Both the position numbers and the translations under genes were made by a program. A DNA stretch of 64,000 nt from Halomonas sp. (GTDB lineage: Bacteria; Pseudomonadota; Gammaproteobacteria; Pseudomonadales; Halomonadaceae). The DNA lies in contig NZ_JAFIFK010000006.1 of NCBI RefSeq assembly GCF_020832045.1, positions 1 to 64,000 of the forward strand, in the 5' to 3' direction. Numbering within the stretch: the first letter of the stretch is position 1; every line of letters begins with the position of its first letter. Below the pieces are notes generated by a model, which searched no databases, was not told the origin of the DNA, and saw only the letters and a program-made list of their open reading frames with translations. Of this stretch, positions 32,783 through 41,528 are shown piece by piece.

Positions 32783-33247
32783 ATGAATCGCAAGGTCATC
32801 TTTCGCTGTACGTTGATCAGCCTGCTGTTGGCGCTGCCGGCACCGTTGTTGATCGTTCTGTTCGTTTCGCTGACTGGCGACGAACTTGCACCACAGCTGT
32901 TCGCCCTCCTCGAGGTCGACGGCGTGGCCTCGGTCTATCTCGCTGTGGCGGCAGCGGTATTCGTTGCACTGCTGATCGCCACCCTCGTCATTCAGTCTTT
33001 CAACCCCAGGTTGGCGGTGCTGGCCGACGCGGAGAACGATGACCGCGAGATCGGTGAGGTCAAGTGGTTCAACGTCAACAAAGGGTACGGCTTCATCAAG
33101 CGCGAGAGCGGAGAGGACGTATTCGTCCATTTCCGCGCCATTCGCGGTCGCGGACACCGTACCCTGGCCGAAGGGCAGAAGGTGCGGTATTACGTGATCG
33201 AGAATGAACGGGGGCTGCAAGCCGACGACGTCACTGTGATAACTTGA
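32783..33247 (+). CDS. Membrane-anchored cold-shock-domain protein
   Basis: 154 residues. Two hydrophobic segments (about 5-31, IFRCTLISLLLALPAPLLIV; and about 50-71, VYLAVAAAVFVALLIATLVI) are joined by a short acidic loop. A cytoplasm-facing cold-shock domain follows from residue 90: GEVKWFNVNKGYGFIKRESG with RNP1 (KGYGFIKR) and RNP2 (VFVHF) intact. CspA-like domains bind single-stranded RNA or DNA; here it is tethered to the inner membrane. The usual domain partner, a C-terminal DUF1294, is absent. The ATG at 32783 has only a weak ribosome site (AAGTGAG). It is followed by a terminator and stands alone. Confidence 0.88.
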   Translation: MNRKVIFRCTLISLLLALPAPLLIVLFVSLTGDELAPQLFALLEVDGVASVYLAVAAAVFVALLIATLVIQSFNPRLAVLADAENDDREIGEVKWFNVNKGYGFIKRESGEDVFVHFRAIRGRGHRTLAEGQKVRYYVIENERGLQADDVTVIT

Positions 33248-33300
33248 GCGAAGCGCCTGCGCTCGACCAGGCGTTGTTGAAAGCTGGTCAGCCTCAAAGA

Positions 33301-33328
33301 ACATCGCCCCGCTTCGGCGGGGCGATGT
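33301..33328. terminator. Bidirectional terminator after the cold-shock-domain gene
   Basis: A perfect 12-bp stem (33301-33312 with 33317-33328) with a TTCG loop, between convergent genes. T-runs are short on both sides. Confidence 0.75.
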
Positions 33329-33337
33329 CGTTTCGGG

Positions 33338-33745
33338 TCACTGGCCGGAGTCGGGCCAGTCGATGGCGCCTTCGCTGCCATCGGGCAGTACCTGCCAGAA
33401 GCGGTCTGGCTCGTCGCCGGGCTGCCAACCGCCCAACGAGCAGCGCACTTCACAGCCGAGCGTGGCGGCCGCGTCGCGAGCGCAGTCGCAGTCGCGTGGC
33501 CATGGGGTGTGCGGGCTGTCGAGCCACAGGCTGGCAAAGCCGTCGGCCGCTTTCTCCACCAGTAGAACCGGCACCTCGTGCCCTTCGTATTGGCCGCGTG
33601 ACTGCCACTTGTTACGTCCGGCAGCACGCAGCGGAGCGGCATCCAGCTTGTCGCCGAGCCAGGCGTTGATGGCCTCGATCGGCGCCTGACGCAGGTAGAC
33701 CTCGATATCCGGATAGCTCAGCTGGCTGTCGTGCTGATGTGGCAT
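33338..33745 (-). CDS. Small protein of unknown function in the dap operon
   Basis: 135 residues that I do not assign to a family. The Met at 33745 (AGAGAG 10-15 bases before it) is preferred to 33763. It reads as a compact alpha/beta protein: a helical N-part (DIEVYLRQAPIEAINAWLGDKLDAAPL), then VPVLLVEKAADGFASLWLDS strands, then a Cys-containing part (DCDCARDAAATLGCEVRCSLGGW) and the acidic C-terminus. No signal peptide or membrane segment. It starts 22 bases after the dapE stop and is the last gene before the terminator, so it is cotranscribed with dapE. Confidence 0.75.
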   Translation of the reverse strand: MPHQHDSQLSYPDIEVYLRQAPIEAINAWLGDKLDAAPLRAAGRNKWQSRGQYEGHEVPVLLVEKAADGFASLWLDSPHTPWPRDCDCARDAAATLGCEVRCSLGGWQPGDEPDRFWQVLPDGSEGAIDWPDSGQ

Positions 33746-33766
33746 GGTGAACTCTCTTGGCATATT

Positions 33767-34936
33767 TCAGGGCTGGGCGGTACCGTTGACGAAGAGCTTC
33801 TTCAGAATCGCTTCATAGATTCGGCTCAGGTCGTCCAGGTCGGCGGCGCGTACGCGTTCGTTGGTCTGGTGAATGGTGGCGTTGCGTGGCCCCAGCTCTA
33901 CCACCTGGCTGCCCAGTGTGGCAATGAAGCGCCCGTCCGATGTGCCGCCGCTGGTGGAGAGCTTGGGCCGTCGGCCGAGAATGGTTTCGACGCCATGCAG
34001 TGCAGCGTCCACCAGTTCGCCTTCCGCAGTCAGGAACGGTTCGCCGTTCAGCGTCCAGTCGAGCTGGTACTCGAGCCCGTGGGCATCGAGGATCGCCTGG
34101 GTCCGTGCCTTGAGCTGCTCATGGGTCACTTCGGTGGAAAAACGGAAATTGAACACCACTTCCACGTCGCCGGGGATGACATTGGTGGCACCGGTGCCGG
34201 CGCGAATGTTGGAGAGCTGGAAGCTGGTGGCCGGGAAGAAGTCGTTGCCGCTGTCCCAGTGCTCCTTGACCAGCGCATCCAGGGCCGGCATGGCCTGGTG
34301 GATAGGGTTGCGCGCCAGATGAGGGTAGGCCACATGGCCCTGGATACCCTTGATGTGTAGCAGGCCACCCAGCGAGCCGCGCCGGCCGTTCTTGATCACG
34401 TCGCCCAGCATGTCGGTGGAAGAGGGCTCGCCGACAATGCAGTAATCGAGCCGTTCGTGGCGTTCACGCAACAGCTCGACCACCGCACGGGTGCCGTCCA
34501 CTGCGGGCCCTTCCTCGTCGGAGGTGATCAGAAAGGCGATGCGGCCGTGGTGGTCGGGGTGAGCGCTGACGAAGCGCTCCACTGCGGTGATCATTGCCGC
34601 CAGGCTGCCTTTCATGTCGGCCGCTCCGCGGCCGCGCAGCATGCCGTCATCGTCGATGCTGGGTTCGAAGGGTGGTGTGTCCCAATGCACGTGCGGGCCG
34701 CTCGGCACCACGTCGGTATGACCGGCAAATGCCAGCACGGGTCCATGGTGACCGTGGGTCGCCCAGAAATTCTCCACGTCGCCGAAGGGCAGGCGCTCGA
34801 TATGGAAGCCGAGCCGTTCCAGGCGCTCGATCATCAGCGTCTGGCAGCCCAGGTCGTCCGGGGTGACCGAAGGGCGTCGGATCAGCTCCATGGCCAGGGC
34901 CAGGGTAGGGGACAGGTCTTGCGTCGTCTCGGACAT
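33767..34936 (-). CDS. dapE: Succinyl-diaminopimelate desuccinylase
   Basis: A 389-residue M20 zinc hydrolase that releases succinate from N-succinyl-LL-DAP in lysine/peptidoglycan precursor synthesis. Metal ligands lie in [26 protein letters not shown] and [14 protein letters not shown] (catalytic Glu pair). The dimerisation domain starts around [21 protein letters not shown]-terminal [11 protein letters not shown] and [14 protein letters not shown] are typical DapE motifs. The Met at 34936 ([19 protein letters not shown]) is chosen. It lies 51 bases after dapD on the same strand. Confidence 0.97.
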   Translation of the reverse strand: MSETTQDLSPTLALAMELIRRPSVTPDDLGCQTLMIERLERLGFHIERLPFGDVENFWATHGHHGPVLAFAGHTDVVPSGPHVHWDTPPFEPSIDDDGMLRGRGAADMKGSLAAMITAVERFVSAHPDHHGRIAFLITSDEEGPAVDGTRAVVELLRERHERLDYCIVGEPSSTDMLGDVIKNGRRGSLGGLLHIKGIQGHVAYPHLARNPIHQAMPALDALVKEHWDSGNDFFPATSFQLSNIRAGTGATNVIPGDVEVVFNFRFSTEVTHEQLKARTQAILDAHGLEYQLDWTLNGEPFLTAEGELVDAALHGVETILGRRPKLSTSGGTSDGRFIATLGSQVVELGPRNATIHQTNERVRAADLDDLSRIYEAILKKLFVNGTAQP

Positions 34937-34987
34937 ACGGTGTACCGGGTGGCGGCGGGGGCGCCGCAAGGGCGCCCCCTTTACGCT

Positions 34988-36013
34988 TCAATTGTGGGCG
35001 TGGAGTGCTTCGTTGAGGGCAATGGCGCTCTTGTTGGTCAGGCACTCGATGCGTCCGTTCTGCGAGTTACGGCGCAGCAGAAGATCGCTCTGGCCGGCCA
35101 GCTCGCGGGCCGCCACGGTCTTGACCTCCTGGCCCTGGTCGTCGAGCAGGGTGACCTTGGCGCCGGCGGTAATGTAGAGCCCCGCCTCCACGGTGCAGCG
35201 GTCGCCCAGGGGAATACCGATGCCGGCATTGGCGCCGATCAGGCAACCCTCGCCAACCTTGATGACGATGTTGCCACCGCCGGAGAGGGTGCCCATGGTG
35301 GAGCAGCCGCCGCCCAGATCCGAGCCCTTGCCCACCAGCACCCCGGCGGAGATACGCCCCTCGATCATGCCGGGACCCTCGGTGCCGGCGTTGAAGTTGA
35401 CGAAGCCCTCGTGCATGACGGTGGTGCCTTCCCCGAGGTAGGCGCCCAGGCGCACTCGGGCGGTATCGGCGATACGCACCCCGCTGGGCACCACGTAGTC
35501 GGTCATCTTGGGGAACTTGTCGATGCAGTCCACCGACAGCGTGCGACCCTCCAGGCGCGCCTTGAGACGTCTGGCGGGGAGCTCCTCGATGTCGATCGGG
35601 CCTTCGCTGCTCCAGGCCACGTTGCGCAGCAGACCGAACATGCCGGTCAGGTCGACGCCATGCGGCTTGACCAGACGGTGCGACAGCAGGTGCAGCTTGA
35701 GGTACACCTCGGGCGCGCTCTGCGGTGCCGTGTCGTTGGCGAGAAAGGTGGCGACCAGCGGGCGCTGGCTGGCAGCCAGTGCCTCGGCCAGTTCGGCCTG
35801 GGCCACATGGCCTGCGCCCTTGAGCGCCTCGGCGATCTTGGCACAGTGCTCCGGCAGGAAACTGACGGCGCCGTTGCCTGCGGGGATGTCGAGCACCTTG
35901 CCGACGGCTTCCACCAGGCTGGCATCCGGTTTGAACAGCGGTGCCGGGTAGTAGATCTCCAACCAGTCGCCCTGGGTATTCTGGGTGCCGATTCCGAAGG
36001 CAAAACTCAACAT
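34988..36013 (-). CDS. dapD: Tetrahydrodipicolinate N-succinyltransferase
   Basis: A 341-residue enzyme adding succinyl from succinyl-CoA to tetrahydrodipicolinate. The N-terminal helical domain (FAFGIGTQNTQGDWLEIYYP) is of the larger Pseudomonas-type DapD. The hexapeptide-repeat left-handed beta-helix follows (VRLGAYLGEGTTVMHEGFVNFNAG, RISAGVLVGKGSDLGGGCST). It is clearly longer than the enterobacterial 274-residue form. In the dapC-yffB-dapD-dapE operon, 31 bases after the arsC-like gene. Confidence 0.95.
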   Translation of the reverse strand: MLSFAFGIGTQNTQGDWLEIYYPAPLFKPDASLVEAVGKVLDIPAGNGAVSFLPEHCAKIAEALKGAGHVAQAELAEALAASQRPLVATFLANDTAPQSAPEVYLKLHLLSHRLVKPHGVDLTGMFGLLRNVAWSSEGPIDIEELPARRLKARLEGRTLSVDCIDKFPKMTDYVVPSGVRIADTARVRLGAYLGEGTTVMHEGFVNFNAGTEGPGMIEGRISAGVLVGKGSDLGGGCSTMGTLSGGGNIVIKVGEGCLIGANAGIGIPLGDRCTVEAGLYITAGAKVTLLDDQGQEVKTVAARELAGQSDLLLRRNSQNGRIECLTNKSAIALNEALHAHN

Positions 36014-36044
36014 GGGGTGTCCTCGTGTCGTGATGGAAATGGGG

Positions 36045-36389
36045 TCAGCCTTTGAGGTCGTCGTAGTCGCCGTCGCGGTAGCCGACGCGAATGTCGTCGC
36101 CGGTATCGAGCAGCGGACGCTTGAGCAGGGTGGGGTTGGCCATGATCAGCGCACGAGCCTTGTTGGCATCGACGTCCTGCTTGTCCTCTTCGGCCAGATT
36201 GCGCCAGGTGGTGCTGCGTCGGTTGAGGATCTCCAGCACCGGTGTTCGCTCGAGTATGTGCTCGAGCAGTGCCGCTGAGAGGCCATCCTCGCGCAGGTCG
36301 TGTATCTGGTAGGGCAGACCCTTCTCATCCAGGGCCTTGCGCGCCTTGCGGCAGGTATCGCAGTTCTTGATCACGAACAGGGTCGCCAT
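36045..36389 (-). CDS. ArsC/Spx-family thioredoxin-fold protein (YffB-like)
   Basis: 114 residues with the ArsC/Spx fold and N-terminal CDTC (Cys10, Cys13; FVIKNCDTCRKARKALDEKG). It lacks the ArsC arginine triad layout of true arsenate reductases as far as I can see. C-terminal segment NPTLLKRPLLDTGDDIRVGYRD matches YffB, a protein of unknown function next to dapE in E. coli. AGGAGG precedes two consecutive ATG codons; the second (36389) has better spacing and is used, overlapping the dapC stop. Confidence 0.87.
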   Translation of the reverse strand: MATLFVIKNCDTCRKARKALDEKGLPYQIHDLREDGLSAALLEHILERTPVLEILNRRSTTWRNLAEEDKQDVDANKARALIMANPTLLKRPLLDTGDDIRVGYRDGDYDDLKG

Positions 36390-37615
36390 CATGTCCTCCT
36401 TTCGATGAAACGACGAATTCGATAGGCGGCTTCGACAGTGGGTTCGAGTTCGGCCACCAGTGCCAGGCGAATGCGGCCCGCGCCGGGATTTCCCCCTCGC
36501 TCGTCTGCGCGCTCCATCCCGCCGCCGACGGCGGGGCGGCCCATATAGGAGCCGGGCAGCACACTGACGTGTTCGGCAGCGAAAAGCGCCCGGGTGAATG
36601 CCTCGTCGTCGCCACCCGGCACTGCCGGCCATAAGTAGAAACTGGCCTCGGGTACGGGGAATTCAAGTACCGGCGCGAGAATCTCGCTGACAGCGGCGAA
36701 CTTCTCGCGATAGGCGTCGCGGTTGGCACGTACGTGAGCCTCGTCGTTCCAGGCGGTGATCGAGGCGTACTGAAGCGGCAGCGACATGGCGCAGCCGTGG
36801 TAGGTGCGGTAGCGCTTGAAGGGGGCGATCAATTCAGCGTCGCCCGCCACGAAGCCGGAGCGCAGTCCGGGCAGGTTGGAGCGTTTCGACAGCGAGTGAA
36901 ACACCAGGCAGCGATGGAAGTCGTGGCGACCCAAGGCGGTGCACGCTTCCAGTAGCCCTGGCGGCGGCGTGCTCTCGTCCAGGTAGAGCTCGGAATAGCA
37001 TTCGTCGGAGGCGATGATGAAGTCGAACTCGTCAGCCAGCGCAATGAGCTTCTCGAACTCGGCGCGCGGCGTCACCGCCCCGGTGGGATTGCCCGGCGAG
37101 CAGAGGAAAAGGATCTGAACGTCGCGCCAGGTAGCGGCCGGCACGGCATCGAAGTCGGGACGAAAGCCATTCTCGACCCGGCAGGGCAGGTAGAGCGGCT
37201 GGCCACCGGCGAGCAGGGTGGCTCCTTCATAGATCTGGTAGAAAGGATTGGGTACCGCGACGCGGGCTGGACGCGAGCGGTCGAGTGCGGCCTGGACGAA
37301 GGCGAAGATCGCCTCGCGGGTGCCGTTGACCGGCAGCACCTGGCGCTCGGGGTCGAGCCCTGCGAGGTGGAAGCGGCGGCGGGCCCAGCCGGCGATGGCA
37401 TCGCGCAGTTCGGCAATGCCGGCCGTGGCGGGGTAGCGGGCGAAGTCGAGCTGGTGTTCGTGCAGCGTCTTCAGTGCCCCGTCGAAGGGCGCATGCTGCG
37501 GCTCGCCGATGGTCAGCGGAATGTGCGCAAGCCCTTCGGGTGGCACCACGCCGGCCTTCAGCGCGGCGAGTTTCTCGAAGGGGTAAGGCTTCAGAGCGTC
37601 GAGATCGGGGTTCAT
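36389..37615 (-). CDS. dapC: Succinyldiaminopimelate aminotransferase
   Basis: A 408-residue class I/II PLP aminotransferase making N-succinyl-LL-DAP from N-succinyl-2-amino-6-ketopimelate. The N-terminus MNPDLDALKPYPFEKLAAL matches Pseudomonas DapC, so the Met at 37615 is used rather than the frame start. PLP lysine is in HSLSKRSNLPGLRSGFVAG, and the Asn/Asp pocket in LCSPGNPTGAV and SDECYSELY. Position between glnD and dapD follows Pseudomonas order, supporting the DapC call over the many related aminotransferases. Confidence 0.93.
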   Translation of the reverse strand: MNPDLDALKPYPFEKLAALKAGVVPPEGLAHIPLTIGEPQHAPFDGALKTLHEHQLDFARYPATAGIAELRDAIAGWARRRFHLAGLDPERQVLPVNGTREAIFAFVQAALDRSRPARVAVPNPFYQIYEGATLLAGGQPLYLPCRVENGFRPDFDAVPAATWRDVQILFLCSPGNPTGAVTPRAEFEKLIALADEFDFIIASDECYSELYLDESTPPPGLLEACTALGRHDFHRCLVFHSLSKRSNLPGLRSGFVAGDAELIAPFKRYRTYHGCAMSLPLQYASITAWNDEAHVRANRDAYREKFAAVSEILAPVLEFPVPEASFYLWPAVPGGDDEAFTRALFAAEHVSVLPGSYMGRPAVGGGMERADERGGNPGAGRIRLALVAELEPTVEAAYRIRRFIERRT

Positions 37616-37717
37616 CGGTGTCCAGGCGCCGGGAAGCGGCGTCGTTGTCATGGCTGCAGGCAGACCGATGATTATAGGGAAGGCCCCGGCCGGCCTCAAA
37701 CCAATACGCGGCAGGTT

Positions 37718-40399
37718 TCAGCCTGCCACGTCGAGCATGTCGATCAGCCGCTTGCGCAACTGCTGCTGGCGCTCCGGGTCGGTCAACGGCTGGCCGGATT
37801 TGTCGGTGATGAAGAAAACGTCTTCCACCCGCTCGCCCAGGGTGGCGATCTTGGCCGCCGAAAGCGAAATGTCCTGCTCCATGAAGATGCGTCCGACACG
37901 GGCCAGCAGGCCGGGACGGTCGGGGGCGGTCAGCTCCAGCAAAGTACGCTCGTTGGCCGGGTCCTGTTCGATGATCACTTCGGTCGCGACCTTGAAGTGG
38001 CGCAGCTGGCGCGGGGTGTGGCGGGTGACGATCTGCGGGTAGTCATCAGGGTCGTCAAGCTCTTCCACCAGATGTGAGCGTATCTCCTCGATGCGATTCT
38101 GGTCGCGTATGGCCCGCCCCATGTCGTCGAGCACGATGAAGGTATTGAGTGTCCAGTCGTTGCTCGACGTGGCGATGCGGGCGTCGTGGATCGACAGACC
38201 CAGCTGTTCCATGGCCGCCGCGGTGGCGGCGAACAGATCGTCCACCGAACGGGTGTGGATGAACACCTTGGTGCCGCCATCGGACATGTCGTCGGTGGGC
38301 GCACTGATCAGGATCAGCGGCAGCGTCGACCCGCCATGAGCGAGAATGCCCATGGTCTGCCAGACGATCTCGCTGGGGGCGTACTGCAGGAAGTACTCCT
38401 CACCCAACTGCTGCCACAGGCGTTCGACCCGCGCCAGATCGGCGCCCACCGTGGCCAGCAGTGAACGTGCCTCGTTGCGCGTTTCGGCGACCCATTCTTC
38501 TCGGTCGAGCGGATTGTCCAGGCCGCGGCGCAGGGCGCGCTTGGTCTCGGCGTGCAGCTGACGCAGCAGCGACGCCCGCCAACCGTTCCATAGCGTCGGG
38601 TTGGTGGCGTTGATGTCGGCGACCGTCAGTACATAGAGATGGTCCAGGCGGGTCTCGTCGCCAACGTGGGCCGCGAATTCGCGGATCACGTCGGGGTCGG
38701 TGATATCGCGTTTCTGAGCCACCATCGACATCACCAGGTGATTCTCCACCAGCCAGCTGACCAGCCGTGTGTCGCGGCTGGAAAGACCGTGGCGCTCGGC
38801 GAAGCGCTCCACGTCGCGGGCGCCGAGAATCGAGTGGTCACCGCCACGGCCCTTGCCGATATCGTGATACAGGCCGGCAATCCATAGCAGTTCCAGCTTG
38901 GGCAACTGGTGCACCAGCGCCGCCGCCACCGGGAACTCCTCGCGCGCTTCGGTCTTGCGAAATTGATGAATGAACTTGAGCAGGCGCAGGGTGTGGGCGT
39001 CCACGGTGTAGATGTGGAACAGGTCGTGCTGCATCAGCCCCACCGCCTGGCCGAATTCCGGTAGGTACTTGCCCAGCACCCCGTAGCGATTCATGCGCCG
39101 GAGCTGGCGCGCCACGTTGCCGCTGGAGCGCAGCAGCGACATGAATAGGTGCTGATGCTGGGCGTCGTCGCGGTAAAGATCATCGATCAGATGACGATGG
39201 TCGCGAATGAGGCGGATGGTGTCGGCACGCACCCCTTCGACGTCGGGGTGCTCCGCCATTAGCAGGAACAGCTCGAGCAGCGCATAGGGATGGTCGCGGA
39301 AGACGGATCGGGTACGCGCCTTGATGTAGCCGCCTTCGATCACGAAACGTTCATTCAGATCCGTCGTTTCCAGCCGCTCGCCACCATGCAGGATGGCCTC
39401 GTCGAAGTGCTGCAGCAGCATGTCGTTGAGCCCGGCAAGCGCCGTGACGTGTCGATAATAGCGCTTCATGAACTGCTCGACGGCCAGGCGTTCGGGGGTG
39501 TCGCGAAAGCCGAACAGCCCGGCGATGGTGCGCTGGTGGTCGAACAGCAGGCGATCCTCGGCGCGCCCGGTGAGCATGTGCAGGGCGTAGCGTACCTGCC
39601 ACAGGAAGGCCTGGCCCTGGCTCAGGATGCGCAGTTCGGCGTCGTTCATGAAGCCGTTGGCCACCAGATCCTCGTAGCGCTGGCTGCCGAAGTGGCGTTT
39701 GGCCACCCAGCCGATCATCTGAATATCGCGCAGTCCGCCCGGCGAGCTCTTGATATTGGGTTCGAGATGGTACTCGGAGTTGTTGAAGCGATGGTGTCGG
39801 GTGATCTGCTCCTGCCACTTGGCCTCGAAGAAACGGTCGGAGGGCCACAGGCGCTCGGGAGCGATGCGCGCCTTCATCGCCTCGCGCAGGACTTCGGGGC
39901 CGGCCAGGGTGCGCGATTCCATCAGGTTGGTGATGATGGTGATGTCGCCTTCGGCTTCGCGCTCGCAATCGGCCAGTGAACGGACGCTGTGGCCGATCTC
40001 CAGTCCGATATCCCAGAGCAGGGTAATGAAAGCGGTCAGCGCTTCCCGGTAAGGGGTGTCGTCGTCCTGCCCGAGCAGCAGCATCAGGTCGACGTCGGAG
40101 TGCGGGTGCAGCTCGCCGCGGCCATAGCCGCCCACGGCAAGCAGCGCGACGCCGTCGTCGGGCCAGTCGTGCAGCGACCACGCCACGCCGAGCAGCTGGT
40201 CCAGGCACCAGGCGCGGCCGTGCACCAGGTCGCGAATGTCGGCGCCGGCATGGAAGCGTTCATCGAGCCGCTGCTGGATATCGCGCAGCGCCGCCTTGAA
40301 CGGAGCGATGGGCGAGCGGGTGCCGGCTAGCTCGCTGCGGAAGGTGGCGGCATCGAACAGCGTCTCGTCGGGCGCGAAGCGATAGTGGTGCAGCAGCAT
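37718..40399 (-). CDS. glnD: Bifunctional uridylyltransferase/uridylyl-removing enzyme (PII)
   Basis: An 893-residue glutamine sensor that uridylylates PII proteins when nitrogen is short and removes UMP when glutamine is plentiful. Nucleotidyltransferase core GGYGRGELHPHSDVDLMLLL (about residues 80-100); HD domain with LYHDIGKGRGGDHSILGARDVERF (about 510-540); two C-terminal ACT domains (RSVDDLFAATAAAMEQLGLS and LTAPDRPGLLARVGRIFMEQ). All catalytic motifs look intact. It starts 13 bases after map, and a 102-base gap separates it from dapC. Confidence 0.97.
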   Translation of the reverse strand: MLLHHYRFAPDETLFDAATFRSELAGTRSPIAPFKAALRDIQQRLDERFHAGADIRDLVHGRAWCLDQLLGVAWSLHDWPDDGVALLAVGGYGRGELHPHSDVDLMLLLGQDDDTPYREALTAFITLLWDIGLEIGHSVRSLADCEREAEGDITIITNLMESRTLAGPEVLREAMKARIAPERLWPSDRFFEAKWQEQITRHHRFNNSEYHLEPNIKSSPGGLRDIQMIGWVAKRHFGSQRYEDLVANGFMNDAELRILSQGQAFLWQVRYALHMLTGRAEDRLLFDHQRTIAGLFGFRDTPERLAVEQFMKRYYRHVTALAGLNDMLLQHFDEAILHGGERLETTDLNERFVIEGGYIKARTRSVFRDHPYALLELFLLMAEHPDVEGVRADTIRLIRDHRHLIDDLYRDDAQHQHLFMSLLRSSGNVARQLRRMNRYGVLGKYLPEFGQAVGLMQHDLFHIYTVDAHTLRLLKFIHQFRKTEAREEFPVAAALVHQLPKLELLWIAGLYHDIGKGRGGDHSILGARDVERFAERHGLSSRDTRLVSWLVENHLVMSMVAQKRDITDPDVIREFAAHVGDETRLDHLYVLTVADINATNPTLWNGWRASLLRQLHAETKRALRRGLDNPLDREEWVAETRNEARSLLATVGADLARVERLWQQLGEEYFLQYAPSEIVWQTMGILAHGGSTLPLILISAPTDDMSDGGTKVFIHTRSVDDLFAATAAAMEQLGLSIHDARIATSSNDWTLNTFIVLDDMGRAIRDQNRIEEIRSHLVEELDDPDDYPQIVTRHTPRQLRHFKVATEVIIEQDPANERTLLELTAPDRPGLLARVGRIFMEQDISLSAAKIATLGERVEDVFFITDKSGQPLTDPERQQQLRKRLIDMLDVAG

Positions 40400-40412
40400 G
40401 TAGGGGCTCGAC

Positions 40413-41204
40413 TCAGTGGTCGAGGAAGGTGAGGTCTTCCTCGTGGCGTGCCGTAAGCACTTCGACGCCGGTCTCGGTGACCAGCAGGGTGTGCTCCCAC
40501 TGGGCAGACAGGCTCTTGTCCCGAGTCACCGCGGTCCAGCCGTCGCGCAGCACCTTGGTCTGATGACCGCCGACGTTGATCATCGGCTCGATGGTAAAGC
40601 ACATGCCGGCGGCCAGGGTGGCGTCGGCCTCGGGAGCGTAGCCGTCATAGTGCAGCACCTGCGGGTCCTCGTGGAAGGTGGCGCCGATGCCATGGCCGCA
40701 GAAATCGCGGACCACCGAGTAGCCGTTGGCCTCGGCGTGCTGCTGAATGGCGCGGGCAAGCTCGGAGAGGCGCACGCCGGGGCGCACCAGGGCAATACTG
40801 CGGTACAGGCACTCCTGAGTCACGCGGCAGAGCCGCTCACCCTGGATGTTCTCGCCGACGATGAACATGACGCTGGAGTCGCCGTGGTAGCCATCGGCGG
40901 TCTTCACGGTGACATCGATGTTCATGATATCGCCCTTCTTCAGCTTCTTGTCGAAGTCGGGTATGCCGTGACACACGACGTGGTTGAGCGAGGTACAGAT
41001 CGACTTGGGAAAACCGTGATAGTCGAGCGGGGCCGGCGTGGAGCCCAGCTCGTTGACGATGTAATCGTGGCAAAGTCGGTCGAGTTCGCCGGTGGTTACG
41101 CCAGCCGTGACGTGGGGCGCTATCATCTCCAGCACGCTGGCCGCCTGACGGCCGGCCTCGCGCATCTTCTCGATCTCGTCGGGCGTCTTGATGGGTATGT
41201 TCAT
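40413..41204 (-). CDS. map: Methionine aminopeptidase, type I
   Basis: A 263-residue metalloenzyme removing initiator methionine. Metal ligands are seen in IMNIDVTVKTADGYHGDSSVMF (two Asp), FCGHGIGATFHEDPQVLHY (His), FTIEPMI (Glu) and SAQWEHTLLVTETGVEVLT (Glu). MNIPIKTPDEIEKMREAGR at the N-terminus fixes the start at 41204. The gene is divergent from rpsB across 324 bases, the standard gammaproteobacterial map/rpsB arrangement, and heads the map-glnD-dap run. Confidence 0.97.
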   Translation of the reverse strand: MNIPIKTPDEIEKMREAGRQAASVLEMIAPHVTAGVTTGELDRLCHDYIVNELGSTPAPLDYHGFPKSICTSLNHVVCHGIPDFDKKLKKGDIMNIDVTVKTADGYHGDSSVMFIVGENIQGERLCRVTQECLYRSIALVRPGVRLSELARAIQQHAEANGYSVVRDFCGHGIGATFHEDPQVLHYDGYAPEADATLAAGMCFTIEPMINVGGHQTKVLRDGWTAVTRDKSLSAQWEHTLLVTETGVEVLTARHEEDLTFLDH

Positions 41205-41262
41205 GGAGTCTCGGTTCAGAGGGGTTGAGGCGCCGGCAGCGTGGCAATGGACGGCGGGCGAC

Positions 41263-41291
41263 TTCATCTCGTGGATGAACTATGGTATAAA
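41263..41291 (+). promoter_or_regulatory. Promoter of rpsB-tsf
   Basis: TTCATC (41263-41268), a 17-base spacer, and TATAAA (41286-41291), extended by TG two bases before. It gives an expected leader of about 230 bases before rpsB. Confidence 0.6.
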
Positions 41292-41425
41292 GCCGCGCGC
41301 TTTCCTGCAATCGTCGCCGCTCGAGCTCGGGTGGCAGCGAACGTCAAGAGGGCGTTGGCGGCGAGCCGCGCTAGCGCCACGCGCAGCACGGCTTGAGCCG
41401 TTAATTCAACAGCCTTGAAAACACA

Positions 41426-41498
41426 CACGCACCGGCACATGGTCCCGGGTGCTGCCGCGGTTTTTCTCTACCCGGCGGTCGGATCCATGGGGTGCGTG
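41426..41498 (+). promoter_or_regulatory. Candidate autoregulatory leader of rpsB
   Basis: CACGCACC (41426-41433) pairs exactly with GGTGCGTG (41491-41498), closing a 57-base region that contains further short pairings, 30 bases before the rpsB start codon. In gammaproteobacteria S2 represses its own mRNA through a structured leader; this fold is a candidate for that element, but I could not match it base by base. The rest of the 324-base map/rpsB gap (41205-41425) holds the promoter and no gene that I can see. Confidence 0.4.
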
Positions 41499-41528
41499 GA
41501 GGCCTAACCCGATTTTCAGGAGTCATCC

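Noticed and set aside
34457..36055. 532-codon open frame on the plus strand
   Set aside because: Antisense to dapE and dapD; low-complexity shadow of the real genes.
36045..36389. Arsenate reductase
   Set aside because: No arsenic genes nearby; the CDTC start, C-terminal sequence and dapE neighbourhood fit YffB/Spx-like proteins better.
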